Notes: generated by a model from the letters alone, not told the origin. DNA of 64,000 nt from Ypsolopha sequella (GCA_934047225.1 OW203990.1:24407045-24471044), one strand, 5' to 3'; counted from the first letter of the stretch, positions 1 to 9,888 are shown. Translations and numbers: made by a program.

Positions 1-140
1 TAAGGAATAAATTACGGCTATTGGGGTTCTAACTAAATTGTTCAAGCCGTGCTATTTAATACATACTAGGTATATATTTAGAATGTCAAACCACTACTTT
101 TTTTTTTCATTAACTTCGCAATATTGTCTATTTGTGAGAA

Positions 141-271
141 CAGTAGGCCTACCATGAGTTTAGGCCTCGACACTTGCTAGCGGTTTACGAGAGGAGCCAG
201 AATTTCTAATACAAAATATGTTACGCAGTCGCTACCGACTATCGAGACTAAAACTCATGGTAGTCCTACTG
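141..271. repeat. Short foldback (MITE-like) element
   Basis: The sequence starting CAGTAGGCCTACCATGAG at 141 returns as its reverse complement (CTCATGGTAGTCCTACTG) ending at 271. The element is about 130 bp with no coding capacity. Confidence 0.7.
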
Positions 272-297
272 CACATTATGGGCCGTCGCAAATCATA

Positions 298-525
298 ACG
301 CTCCAGCACCGGACCACCTCAAAGTACGCATTGAAATGTGAGCTTTGAATCGTGTTGCATACGTGATATTTTGCAAGTGTATGACGCGCAAGCCACGCGC
401 CGCGCGTCGACGCGCCAACGCGACGGGCCCGTGCCGTCCACTAGTACAAAAACGTCACGCGAACTAAAGCTCATATTTCAATGCATTACTTTGAGGTGGT
501 CTGGTTCCGATCCGTTATAATGACC
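298..525. repeat. Foldback (MITE-like) element
   Basis: The left arm at about 300-348 (with CCGGACCACCTCAAAGTA and CATTGAAATGTGAGCTTT) is matched in inverted orientation by the right arm at about 468-518 (AAAGCTCATATTTCAATG and TACTTTGAGGTGGTCTGG). The GC-rich middle (390-440) carries a 60-codon frame that I take as chance. Nothing else is visible in 526-639. Confidence 0.65.
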
Positions 526-639
526 TTATATGGTACGACGGTAAAGGCTGGCCACAAATGTGAAAAAGTTTGATCTGTCAAACATTCAGATCTTTATCTC
601 TTTTCGCATCAACCAAGAGGACCAAATAACAGTGTCCAT

Positions 640-933
640 TTATTCCGTGTCTTCAGAAGGTTGTGAAGATTTTTTTGATCTTTTCTTTACACCAAACTGT
701 TTCCCTCTGATTGCATACATCGCTGATTTGACACTTCGGAAAGACGGCATATGATGCATCATGTCCCCATTAGCTTCTTTTATTTCGGCTATGAACTTGT
801 TGTAAGTTTGGGGAATGGAAGCCATTTCTGAGTTCATGACTTTCTTTTTGCATTCGTACTTGGTTTTGGCAATGAAATTGGCGGTGAAGTCAGGCTGGCA
901 GATGTGACTCGTTTCGTTGGGCACATAGCCTTC
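640..933 (-). CDS. Second exon of the two-exon FLYWCH/MULE-tail isoform
   Basis: This exon completes the FLYWCH finger begun at 1545-1343. It follows an acceptor reading CGTTTTCAG at about 942-934 and joins the previous exon in phase 0, after Lys67. The join supplies the last zinc ligands as His77-x-Cys79 (THE pattern is SHICQPD), so the finger is C2HC rather than the usual C2H2. About 80 residues follow that look like the helical segment next to FLYWCH in MULE-transposase-derived proteins: a run with IPQTYNKF, then MPSFRSVKSAMYAIRG and a Lys/Ser-rich end, stop at 642-640. None of the other FLYWCH exons here has this tail. The isoform could belong to the alternative-exon array or be a separate domesticated gene; its first exon shares the phase-1 acceptor. 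Confidence 0.65.
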   Translation of the reverse strand, partial: EGYVPNETSHICQPDFTANFIAKTKYECKKKVMNSEMASIPQTYNKFIAEIKEANGDMMHHMPSFRSVKSAMYAIRGKQFGVKKRSKKSSQPSEDTE

Positions 934-1342
934 CTGAAAACGATATAGACATCATCATAGACTTATTCTTAGGTCACAATCTTTCAGTATTTGAGGGTTG
1001 TTTTTTTATGTCTTGTATTAAAATTGGTTTTACTACTGGTGTATTTAATTAAAATGCAACACTTGTTTACACTTGTTGCATACACAGAATTTAAAGTTTT
1101 TTTTTTCGTTTACTTCACATAGAGGAAAGTCAAAATTTAAATGAATCAAACAAAATAATCATCTTTGTACCTACTCTATCTCGACAGTTGCTTAGACACA
1201 CTAATGTGTATTCTTCTAAATAGAATAACTCAAGTTAATTAAAGTTATATCCTAATATAACATTTAATAATTGAAGTTAGTACATTATATTCGTGCTTTA
1301 GGAAAGACCCACAGAAAATGAAGTAAACAAAGTATACTGAAC

Positions 1343-1545
1343 CTTTAATGTGACAGTAGCACCGCACTTTTTCCTCCATTTTACGCAACGCCATATTTCA
1401 GCACCAGTCTTATTGTCAGATCGTATTTTCGTGTATTGATGTCCATTACGGAGAAGTACAACACCGCCATTTCGTTCAATAAAAACCATATCCTCTTCCT
1501 CTCTAGATATTGGCAGAAATATTTCTTCAGCTTTCTCCATTTTGT
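1343..1545 (-). CDS. FLYWCH exon A, first of two exons
   Basis: A coding exon with acceptor ATGTTTCAG and donor AAG|GTTCAG, followed by a 409-bp GT-AG intron (1342-934). The first two bases complete a codon begun in an unseen upstream exon (phase 1). After an acidic leader (EKAEEIF, REEED) the FLYWCH start is clear: VFIERNGGVVLLRNGHQY at residues 20-37, Trp51, Cys53 and Cys60 followed by GATV. The last two ligands lie in the next exon. The Met near the 5' end could act as a start, but the acceptor directly before it and the shared phase favour splicing from a common module. The role would be a DNA- or protein-binding C-terminus of a chromatin factor, by analogy with mod(mdg4). It is the only exon here with a FLYWCH domain split by an intron. 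Confidence 0.68.
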
Positions 1546-1804
1546 CTGAAACATTATTAACATTTAGTGAATATTCTAACGAGTACAGTGTTCTAGCAAT
1601 ACTAAGTGCACCGTTTCAAAAAGGTACTTACTTACTGCTGTATTAAAAACTATGTATTTATAGGGGTTTGAAATTAAAATAATATATTCTAATATAAACT
1701 CATTGTGAATTTTTTATTAATTTTTAATATATGCTTTCAAGTTTCATTAGGAAAATAATCATTGTAATGATTGATTATACAATTTTTTTGAGAGAAAACT
1801 TCTT
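1546..1804. other. AT-rich intergenic or intronic sequence
   Basis: No convincing exon, repeat or RNA gene is visible. Confidence 0.4.
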
Positions 1805-2215
1805 TTCCGGTCGGCCATAACTTCAGGCTTCTGGCGGCGGCGCTTCTTGCTGCGCTTCCAGGCGGTTTTTGCGACGGGCTTTGCCCTGCCACGACACCCG
1901 TCGGCGCCTTCCACCGCATCGGATGTATAGCGTGATCGCTCACTCAAAGAGCTCGACACTAGGTTCTTCCTATGCGCTCGATCACTGGCGGGGCTCCCCG
2001 CTACCCCGCACACCGCCGTCGAGAGAGCGCAAGTCACTCGAAGCCGGGCAAGACGCGCGAGATGCGACCCATGGCCGGCCCTATACAACTTCATACATTT
2101 GTTCTCTCCGCCGGCGCCGTCGCAAGAAGAACCACTTGGCGCGCCTCTCGAATCCTGAAGCTATGGCCGAGGGTTTAGGCGCGTTTAGCGGTTTTAGTAG
2201 GGGAACATCTTATGG
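1805..2215. repeat. GC-rich island with partial inverted repeat
   Basis: This stretch is far richer in GC than its surroundings and has open frames on both strands (1759-2094 minus, 1869-2261 plus). The left end (GGCCATAACTTCAGGCTTC, near 1812-1830) reappears inverted near 2147-2170 (CCTGAAGCTATGGCCGAG), as expected for a mobile element. The frames resemble no family I know and are Arg-rich by composition. I read it as a GC-rich foldback repeat; a small gene cannot be excluded. Confidence 0.4.
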
Positions 2216-2524
2216 GTTCGCGTCACCGACATGTCAATGTAAATGTATTATCTGTAGATAATTATGTGTATGACGTGTTGCGATTGGCTAGCAGTGAATT
2301 TTTTTCTTAAACCACTGCTATTTCATCGTTTTAAGTGTTCATTGCCTGTTTTTTTTTCTTACCCTAACCGCAAATTAGATCCTAAAATAGCGTTGTAAAT
2401 AACGTAATTTTACCGTTATTAACAATTATTTTTGGACAAATACGCATGAGAGTGACGCTACATGTTGTATTAATTTTGATGGTATTCCGTTTCGCTTCAT
2501 CATAACGTTATTATTGACAAAACG

Positions 2525-2758
2525 CACGGAGAAAAAATATTTTAACAATACTACCAGATAGTTTTGTAAAAAATACATGGTTAACAAAAACAGAATTATG
2601 TTATGTTAACTTGAATTATTGTATACATTAGATTGTTCAAGTAAACTGAACATTGTTCAAGTAAACTGAACAATAAATAAAGACGTCACATATAGTACAG
2701 TGTTTTCTGTTTAAATGAACTACATTCAGGTTAACGGCACCAGAATATTTTCTCGGTG
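2525..2758. repeat. MITE family CACGGAGAAAAAA, copy 1
   Basis: The element starts CACGGAGAAAAAATATTTT and ends TATTTTCTCGGTG, giving short imperfect terminal inverted repeats. Its body contains AACAAAAACAGAATTATGTT and GACGTCACATATAGTACA. Two further copies lie at 51554-51787 and 61140-61548. A 20-22 bp internal motif (GTTCAAGTAAACTGAAC) is tandemly duplicated in this copy. The 2819-3061 frame that follows is not recognisable. Confidence 0.75.
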
Positions 2759-3078
2759 CGAACCAATCAGAACGCTATAAAAAACTTCATACCGGTATTT
2801 TTGTAACAATATAAAGGATTGAACGTTTTAAATCCATGGTCTGAACCCATAGAGCAACTACTTCCGAGAGAAGATGCCGTTCCATCCAATACCGCTTACG
2901 AATTAGTGTTTTTACATAGACTTGACTGTATGGAACTGACTGCCACTTACCAGGGATTCTCTATTTTTATCACCGCGTGGTATTGGCTTGACCAATCAGA
3001 GCACATTAAAGTGCGTCTAAAGTTGGCGGAATTTATTTCAAGCAGACCAAGATTGGGTTAGTTCCTCTATGTCTGAAC

Positions 3079-3323
3079 CTAACTTATTTTGATATAATCT
3101 CCAGCTGCTGTCACCATATATTTCGGAGGCTCGTGCTGATGGAACTCATCGATGCTGACTATACGACCAGCATTGTCCAATTTTATTCTAGCTCTACAAT
3201 TCATTAGAGATTGCTTTTTTGAGCAATAAAATGAATTCGATTTTGCCATACGCGAATAAGTATACCCGTTCCTCATCAAAATTTTTCCTCTTGCGGTTGA
3301 AATAAATAAGTAGCCTCGATTCC
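3079..3323 (-). CDS. mod(mdg4): Alternative C-terminal FLYWCH exon B
   Basis: A terminal exon with acceptor TTTATTTTCTAG followed by two bases GG that complete a codon (phase 1), then an open frame to a stop at 3081-3079. It encodes about 80 residues: a leader with FISTARGKILMRNGYTYS (residues 6-23), Tyr32-Cys33, Cys42-Arg-Ala and His61-Gln-His63-Glu-Pro-Pro, then the shared tail KYMVTAAGDYIKIS. The ligand spacing (C-x8-C-x18-H-x-H) fits a FLYWCH zinc finger. The internal Met codons lie inside the domain and would truncate it. Such exons give isoform-specific C-termini to BTB proteins of the mod(mdg4) type, which act in chromatin and insulator complexes. Assignment to mod(mdg4) rests on the array organisation, not on a visible BTB exon. 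Confidence 0.78.
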
Positions 3324-3442
3324 CTAGAAAATAAACATGAAATTATTTTTTCTCATATCGTATCTATCAAATGACTTATTAATTTGATGATTAATCTGTC
3401 GCCTTAATACACAAACACGACCTTCACTGAAATAATAGACAT

Positions 3443-3692
3443 GGTGTTAAGATGAAGTTGCCGAAAACTGGCGATAGTACTCGTCTACACGAACAACGTT
3501 CCATGAAAACAAAAATGAGAAATCGAGAAAAAAAGTTTGTTGTTTCAAACATTTTTGATCGGGTAGCTATATAACTTTTCTACGGAACAGCAGATTTTTT
3601 TTGCGACTCGATGATTGGATCCATAGTAATAGTTGTTCGTATGGACGAGTTCTAAGGCCAGTTTCCGGCTTCCGCAACTTCATCTTAACACC
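3443..3692. repeat. Foldback element, GGTGTTAAGATGAAGTTGC family, copy 1
   Basis: The terminal inverted repeats GGTGTTAAGATGAAGTTGC and GCAACTTCATCTTAACACC bound a 250-bp element with no coding capacity. A second, right-truncated copy starts at about 63257. Confidence 0.8.
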
Positions 3693-3878
3693 CAGTACAT
3701 GTATAAAAATTTAAAAATATTAAAATAAAACTCGACAGTCTAGAACATACTTTCAAAGATACTCTATAGATAATATGGTCGTATCCTCAAAATAATTAAA
3801 TAGAAATAACATGAAAATTCAATTTTTTAATTATAAACCTTCTCTATGTACATGGTGTTTTCAGAAAGGCAGTCGTCA

Positions 3879-4192
3879 TTATCTGACGTCGTCGGCGGCG
3901 GCGTAATCTTCTAAAAGAAGTTCAATTAGACGTTCCTTATATTTCTTGTTCTCTCTACTTTTTTTCGAACGTTCACGCCATTTCTTTTGCTGATGACGTT
4001 GTTGACTTGGTGTTAAATCTTCAATAGATTTTATATTTTTTTCTGCCCATCGTTTCCTCTGTCGTTCCCTATCCTTAGCTTTGAACTCTTCGTACTTTTC
4101 AGGGTTGGCTTTAATCCGAGCACGTCTTCTACGAGCTGCGTCCCTCTTTATTTTGTGTATATTACTAGTACTCTTGTTTTTTTCGGGACCAT
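3879..4192 (-). CDS. Alternative terminal exon with a basic Arg/Lys-rich module
   Basis: This exon has no ATG start, so it depends on splicing. The acceptor TATTTTATTCTGTAG is followed by AT (phase 1, as in the FLYWCH exons), then 103 codons to TAA at 3881-3879. The protein is highly charged: AARRRRARIKANPEKYEEF near residues 19-38, then KDRERQRKRW, SIEDLTPSQQRHQQKKW and RERSKKSRENKKYKER, ending in an acidic LLLEDYAAADDVR. It has no Cys/His finger. The pattern (KANPEKYEE, then KDRERxRKR, then LTPxxQRxxxKKWRE) recalls a basic helical module that I loosely associate with terminal exons of insect regulatory genes; I cannot name it. A similar module lies on the other strand at 55274-55518. It is probably a nucleic-acid-binding or helical interaction tail. 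Confidence 0.68.
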
Positions 4193-4597
4193 CTACAGAA
4201 TAAAATATCTTTGAAAAAAGTGCATTTCTTACACTATCACAGTCAACGCAGAAATCAACCTGCTTGAAAATATGCTTTCTCGGACACCAAAATTATAAAT
4301 AAAGACATAATCTGTTCGAAAAAGTCGATATTTTACTCCATATATACATTTTTAACGTTAGTTTTCGTCACAACGTAATTCTACACTTATACGTCAACTC
4401 AACAGTTTTTGAGTATACAATAAATGAACATCAATATTTTAACCATACAGAAAGAAACAAATCTTTACACTGAAATACATAAAAAAAAAATTTTTTTTCA
4501 ACATTTTGAGCATAAGGTTCATGAATGACATTAACTTAAAAATTAAATTAACCGTTCTTGGATTCACAATTAACAACCCAGATAGTCCGACAAAGTA

Positions 4598-4845
4598 TCA
4601 AGATTTAATGGGAATATATGTCCCATCTTGCAACACGTGAAACCTTGGTGGGAAATGATTATGATTCTCCACCAAAGCAATAATTTCATTATTGTGATCG
4701 ACTCTTGCTCTAGCCTTGCAACGGTATCTAATTCTTTGTGCACACTGGTAATAAAGTCTTTTCGCTTCACTGTAGGTAAAACCATTCACTATAAGTAGGG
4801 GTTTTCCGCGCTGACTCGGTATGAATGTCGCTTGGCTGCCCAAAC
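4598..4845 (-). CDS. mod(mdg4): Alternative C-terminal FLYWCH exon C
   Basis: The acceptor GCAATGTTCAG is followed by GT completing a codon (phase 1), then 81 codons and a stop at 4600-4598. The FLYWCH finger is canonical: FIPSQRGKPLLIVNGFTYS at residues 7-25, Tyr32, Cys34, Cys42-Lys-Ala-Arg-Ala and His61-Asn-His63-Phe-Pro-Pro, then the tail RFHVLQDGTYIPIKS. It is closely related to exon D, with the same ligand positions, and to exon F, so these three probably arose by local duplication. It would supply an isoform-specific C-terminus for a mod(mdg4)-type BTB protein. Confidence 0.82.
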
Positions 4846-5109
4846 CTGAACATTGCAGACCAAAATAATGAAAATTCTAAATAATAATCTAAAAACTTTT
4901 GTAAAAGACATGAGACCCTACCACAGTACCAAATAACACTGCATGCAACCGAAATACGAGTTTGTCTATCTTCAAATGTCAAATTTGGCTTTAAAGTTAT
5001 TTGACGCTGTAGAGCTGATACAAGTGGTAGAGCTGATGCCAGGCTCGACTGTGGAGGTACCACCATCTTACTTGGAGACCCCCTCGAAGTAATTCGGGGG
5101 AGAGTAAGA

Positions 5110-5410
5110 CAGCTCACAGACAAAAAACCAGGAGACCCACCATGCCTGGAAATACGATATAGCCAACCAGATCATGAAATGGTCACGAAATATCCATCCC
5201 TAATAGCCGGGCCTTATATGAAACAGACTGGTGACGGGCAGCGGCGTCACTGGTGCGAGGGTTACGGCACCGCGCTCACCAGCCCGCCTGCCCAGCGTGT
5301 GTGAGTATGGGCAATTCTTCCAGGATGACCGCCGGGAGTGGTAAAGTCCTGGAAAGGCTTATGTCCAGCTAGTCTAGTCCGAACTAGGCTGATGGATGGA
5401 TGATGCTGTA
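5110..5410. repeat. Probable non-LTR retrotransposon remnant
   Basis: A GC-richer island containing GACGGGCAGCGGCGTCACTG and ending in GATGGATGGATGATG. It looks like an eroded retroelement tail. Translations are broken by stops, and the 4767-5123 minus frame runs across it by chance. Confidence 0.4.
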
Positions 5411-5805
5411 GTACCTATACTCGGTGCGCGTTAGTATGGCGAGAGCGGTCATTCACCCCTTTTGTACTGTTGTATACTATGGTTGTACTAAAGTAGCGGC
5501 CATATCCGCTACTTTGTAATATATAAATTGTATGATTTTCATAAATTTTTGAAACGTTTTTTTTCTGTTATCATAACGTAAAATGTGTTTTATTCGCATA
5601 AAATTCGGTAATTTTTTTTCAGAACGACGTATTATTATACGTTTTCCGTAGTTTTTCGAGGATTATTATCTATGAAAGTAAATATAGCAGAATTATTTAT
5701 TAAAGAAAAAAGGCTTTAAATTAAAAAATAACTTTAATACTATTATTAGGGTCATTTGAATTCGCAAGGAACGACTTAAAAACAGTCCGACAAGATATCC
5801 AAATT
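5411..5805. other. Intergenic sequence with poly(A) signal for exon D
   Basis: AT-rich and non-coding. AATAAA on the minus strand at 5701-5696, about 105 bases after the exon D stop, is a plausible polyadenylation signal. Confidence 0.45.
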
Positions 5806-6038
5806 TTATGGGAGTATATATCCACCTATTCGAAACAATGGTGGCCGATGATTATGATTTTCCACCAAAGCAGTAATTTTATTCATATCATTGATTCTTG
5901 CTTTAGCCTTGCAACAGAATCTAGTTCTACGTGCACATTGGTAACGAAATCTGCCCGCTTCACTGTAGGTGTATCCATTTACAATAAGCAGTGGCTTTCC
6001 TCGCTGACTTAGTTTGAATTTTGCTTGACTGCCAACAC
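5806..6038 (-). CDS. mod(mdg4): Alternative C-terminal FLYWCH exon D
   Basis: The acceptor GACATCTTCAG is followed by GT (phase 1), then 76 codons to a stop at 5808-5806. Residues 10-25 (SQRGKPLLIVNGYTYS), Tyr32, Cys34, Cys42 and His61-Asn-His63-Arg-Pro-Pro form a complete FLYWCH finger. An additional Cys41 abuts the second ligand. The C-terminal tail is shorter than in its neighbours, reading LFRIGGYILP. An in-frame ATG upstream (6078) lies before the acceptor and is not needed. Exons C and D share long identical runs and are recent paralogues. Confidence 0.82.
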
Positions 6039-6159
6039 CTGAAGATGTCAAATCAAGGAAATAAGTCCGTTTGAACAATGTATGTTTTTTTTATGTAAAA
6101 AGAAAACACAAATTATGCATGTATATACTCAACAAGCGTGTCTTTCAGAATAGATTACA

Positions 6160-6290
6160 GTTCTGTGTCTGCTACGATCCTAACAAGCCTCGTTCCCTTC
6201 TTCTACTTCCATATCAATTGAGTCATGCAGGATCTTCTGCTCAGATTGTTTTTCTTTATAGCAGTATATCACCAATTAGAAGGGAAAGTT
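6160..6290. repeat. Fragment of a dispersed retroelement 3' end
   Basis: GATTACAGTTCTGTGTCTGC with TACGATCCTAACAAGCCTC resembles the better preserved stretches at 34200-34275 and 59527-59600. It is short and decayed. Confidence 0.4.
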
Positions 6291-6448
6291 AAGCCAAATG
6301 GCAATAAAATATCAATGTTTATTTTAAATAACAATTCTTTTAATATCAACAGAAAGTCTTTAGAAACGTTCACATTGTTTCAATTTTGTACCAGCTTAAC
6401 ATTATACTATAACTACAAAAGAGTATATTGTTTATGATGAAATATTAA

Positions 6449-6910
6449 CCCTTAACTACCTACCACCGGTCTCAGAGACCGCAACGGGTTTTGTTTTTCA
6501 ATTTATTCGGCCAACGTAAGCTGTAGATGTCTGTGCTTCTATGTACTTTTTCGTCGATCCCTTGCAACAATTTGCAAGCACTCGTCAGGTGTATACGTGC
6601 GCGAATCCTCTGCAGGTGATCAAAAAAAGGACGCAATCCTATGTATTCTCTATGTAAATCTCATGAGATTTTACCTCACATTGAACTTACAATTTAGAAG
6701 TGATTTTTGTTTTGTGTTTATTGTTACTCAATTATTTAAGTAACATTTTTTAATTGTTTTTAATTAAAATATATCGCTCTTGAAGTTCGTACATGTATAA
6801 AGATTATATCTATTTTAACTAGTTACTAAGGTTTTTGACACTTGATAAGCGGTCTCTATGACCACAGGTAGGTGGTTATGTGACAAAAATAAGGGGTAGG
6901 TAGTTAAGGG
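6449..6910. mobile_element. piggyBac-like MITE
   Basis: The element begins CCCTTAACTACCTACC and ends GGTAGGTAGTTAAGGG, with TTAA at 6445-6448 and again at 6911-6914. A TTAA target duplication with termini starting CCC is the signature of piggyBac-type transposition. It is about 460 bp with no transposase, so non-autonomous. Inner inverted matches (GGTCTCAGAGACCG and CGGTCTCTATGACC) extend the arms. Confidence 0.7.
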
Positions 6911-6935
6911 TTAAAATAATGAACTTTATTTTCAG

Positions 6936-7141
6936 AAGTAAGAATACCACATCAACATTTTTCTGAAGTCAATAAATTAAACAACTATTATAGTCTGAAA
7001 CGGATCCGCCCGCGCATACCGACAACCAGACATCCACACCGTCCCACTCCCACCATAACATATATTTTGAGAGAGGGGGACGCCATGAAAATCGGCACAC
7101 TACCAGAAACACGCAGAAGGATTCCTGTCAGACAACTGTGA
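6936..7141 (+). other. Unidentified open frame after a phase-1 acceptor
   Basis: CTTTATTTTCAG is followed by AA and then 68 codons without interruption to TGA at 7139-7141, in the splice phase used by the FLYWCH exons. The predicted peptide is basic and His/Pro-rich (PHQHFSEV, HPHRPTPTITYILREGD, ETRRRIPVRQL) and has no Cys ligand pair. It lies on the plus strand among minus-strand exons. A diverged copy at 20983-21165 has lost the AG and drifted out of frame, so the segment is duplicated and may be repeat-derived. Confidence 0.25.
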
Positions 7142-7404
7142 TAAAGGAAAAAAAAATGACAATTTATACATGGGAAATACAGCCAGTTTCGATTACCATG
7201 TAACTGCGTCGAAATTCATAAGAAACAAATTGAAATGCGAATATTAAAATATGTTAAAAGACTTGATGCTAGGAGCTAGATTTGTTAGTAAATACTTGGC
7301 AGATATAGAGGGAAAATAAACAATTCAATTAATTGTTTATTATCAATTAATGCAAATCATATCTGAAAGAGAGACCGCAAACTGTTGTTGTAAATATTAT
7401 TTAA
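7142..7404. other. AT-rich sequence, nothing recognised
   Basis: No exon, RNA gene or clear repeat is visible. Confidence 0.4.
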
Positions 7405-7890
7405 GGGGCTTCACAAGCAAAACTGCTTTTACAGACGTTTTTAAATTGGTTTAAACTTTCTATATGAATATTACAAAACTTTGAAAAAAATATATCACAC
7501 ATATTGACCCATGTCCCGTAATTGTGATGTTTTAAAATCTTAAAAGCTTTAACCTACAACGAGAAAATAAATACTTTTAATAACCTTTCAAATGCTTTAA
7601 AAAACTGATAAATAGTTTAAACTTTTTAAATTCAAAAGAGACAAGGTTAAAACTTATACACACACACGAGCAATACAAAAATCTAACACAATGGTGTTTA
7701 AAACTTTTAAATATCAAACTTAACACATGTGAAAAGCATTATTTTCTCTATTTTGCGCTACCCGGCGACACAGCGATCGTCGTAACAGCCATTTTGAAAT
7801 GCACTCTGATATGAACGTTATTTCTATTTCGTTATTGTCGATATTTGTACAGACCTATTTCGAGCTGCTAATTTAACTTACTGAAGCCCC
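7405..7890. mobile_element. TTAA-flanked MITE, GGGGCT family, copy 1
   Basis: It starts GGGGCTTCAC and ends GAAGCCCC, with TTAA on both sides (7401-7404 and 7891-7894). A related element with TTAA flanks and GGGGCTGCAC/GGAGCCCC ends lies at 54021-54443. No coding capacity. Confidence 0.7.
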
Positions 7891-8221
7891 TTAATAAATT
7901 AGGAACAAATTATTATTATTTTTGTAAGTTTTTTTTTGCAACACCTGTCGGTATAGTCACATAGGCACAACTTACATGTAAAAACACTGTTTTCAAGACC
8001 TTATAGTGTGATATCCAGTGATTTTAAGGAAATAAATGAAATGAAAAAAAAATGGATTTACGTTTACTAGGTAAAATATAAGAATTCGGTTCAGTTCCCA
8101 CACTGAGAAGATTGTCTTGATGTTGAATTCCAAACGACGACTTATTGGTACAGGACAAGCTAGAATATCAAGCAGATGCAAAAATAACAGTGGACAAGTA
8201 TGATGGAAGAATTCGATGGTG

Positions 8222-8365
8222 TAGGTAGGAACCTCGGTGGCGCAATTGGTAGCGCCCTTGTCTTGATAACAAGAGGTCGCAGGTTCGAATCCTTGTATTT
8301 GGATTTGTTTCTGATTGATATTTTCTAGTTTGTAATGCACTCTAATGATATTTATTTATTTATTT
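8222..8365 (+). repeat. tRNA-derived SINE
   Basis: An A-box-like TGGCGCAATTGGTAGCGC (8238-8255) and a B-box GGTTCGAATCC (8282-8292) are spaced as in a tRNA-derived promoter. The acceptor stem does not pair, and an unrelated tail ending in TTTA repeats follows, so this is a SINE head rather than a working tRNA gene. Confidence 0.7.
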
Positions 8366-8852
8366 AGGAACACCAACAAGAAATACAATAAACTTACTTA
8401 AATGGAATAATCTTAAAATGTATACAGCTATTTGTTTTCTTAATTAAAGGCATCCACATCATGCACCAGTTAAGACAATTATGAAAAATTCTTATACTAA
8501 TAGGAGCATTTACTACTCGTATATTCTATAAAATATGAAATTAAAACTAGGTTAACAAATTTTGTGCGAAGATTTTTTAAAATAACAGGGTAGGTACCTA
8601 CTTATTTTATGCTTTGTGTTTATTTGTGCGTGTAGTTTTTTTGGCTAAGTATTTACTGACAGAGGACTTGAAGGTGTTGAGCCCGGAGAAAATATCAATA
8701 TCTGCTTTGGCGTATTTGGAAATAGCATTGTACTGGCGGCAAGATCTCGTTAAAGGAGCGTTGGTACCTAGGTTAGTCTTAGCAAAGGGTATATTAAAAA
8801 GAATGTAGTTGGATCTTGGTATTTTGGTTGGATTTAGACTTATTGGTGTTCG
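8366..8852. other. Intergenic sequence between SINE and exon E
   Basis: Non-coding and AT-rich. The 64-codon plus frame at 8614-8808 has no supporting features. Confidence 0.4.
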
Positions 8853-9100
8853 TTATTTACTTTTTTGTATAAGAATATAGTGTCCTTCTTTTGTTATGTG
8901 ATACTTAGGTGCAGTATGATTGTGAATTTCGATAATATACACAATTTCTTTATTAGCATTCAGTTTAGCTTTTGCTTGACATTTATATCTAAGTCTTTGG
9001 GAACATCTGAACCAATCTTTTGATGAACCATCTTGGTTGAATGTGAATCCATTGACCATTAGAAGGTTCTTTCCTCGTCCACTGGGTATGAATTTTGGTC
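8853..9100 (-). CDS. mod(mdg4): Alternative C-terminal FLYWCH exon E
   Basis: The acceptor TGACATCTTCAG is followed by GA (phase 1) and 81 codons to a stop at 8855-8853. The finger reads KFIPSGRGKNLLMVNGFTF (residues 2-20), Trp29, Cys32, Cys40-Gln-Ala-Lys-Ala and His59-Asn-His61-Thr-Ala-Pro, then the tail KYHITKEGHYILIQKSK. The conserved end G-x-Y-I is shared with exons B, C and F. The partial codon xGA rules out a T as the last base of the upstream exon, because TGA would be a stop. The ATG inside the domain (9059) is not a credible start. Confidence 0.82.
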
Positions 9101-9888
9101 CTGAAGATGTCAGATAAATTTTAAATAAAAGTAAAATTAATACTTATATGATAACACACACTTGTTTCCATAATGAAAAATATATAGGATGTAAGTAGTA
9201 GGAAAACTCCCCAAAAATATTAATTAAAAAGTAAAATTTGCTCTCGTGTTACAAAGGACATTAAAAAAAGAAATAAGGGCAGCAGACACTAGAAATTTCA
9301 TAAGTAAAAAAACCTAAAAACCATGCGAAGTTCATTAGACCTATGTTGGGTTATTCTGTCAGGACATGATCTCAGTTAACTATGGTTTTCGTATGCAGCA
9401 CTACTTACAGGACAACTTTTGTAAACAGACTGGAGCATTGAAATAGGGTAGAGACGATAAAATTGTAACTAAACAGCGGACCTGCCGCGTAATACTCATT
9501 TTCATCAACATCAACTTGAGATTGAAATTTGGCGTGCGTGCGACGACGCCCGCCTAACATGCCATCTCTTTTGCACGCGTTGAATTTCGCATGCATTTAC
9601 TTGAAGTTGATACAAATGAGAATTACGCGGTAGAGCCCCTGATCAAAGTCACATTATCAAAATCGAGAAAACAAAGACTGCATAGTTAATACAATTCATT
9701 TAATATGTAGCATAGAGATTTTAGGTAAATAAACAATAAAACTGTCTTATTGCTGCTTGATGATAGTGATAAAATATTTACAAAAATATTTTATTTCTTT
9801 CCTTGTATTTGACAACACGCAATCGGTTCTAATAAGCAGTTTTTGCGAGGTTAATTAATGTCTTGCAAGACAATTGTGTTGATTTGGT
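9101..9888. other. Intergenic sequence, nothing firm
   Basis: AT-rich with a slightly GC-richer patch near 9470-9600. No exon with acceptor and open frame was found. Confidence 0.35.

Noticed and set aside
1759..2261. Protein-coding gene in the GC-rich island
   Set aside because: Frames exist on both strands, no motif is recognisable, and the ends are inverted copies of each other.
8228..8300. Functional tRNA gene
   Set aside because: A- and B-boxes are present but the acceptor stem does not pair and a SINE tail follows.
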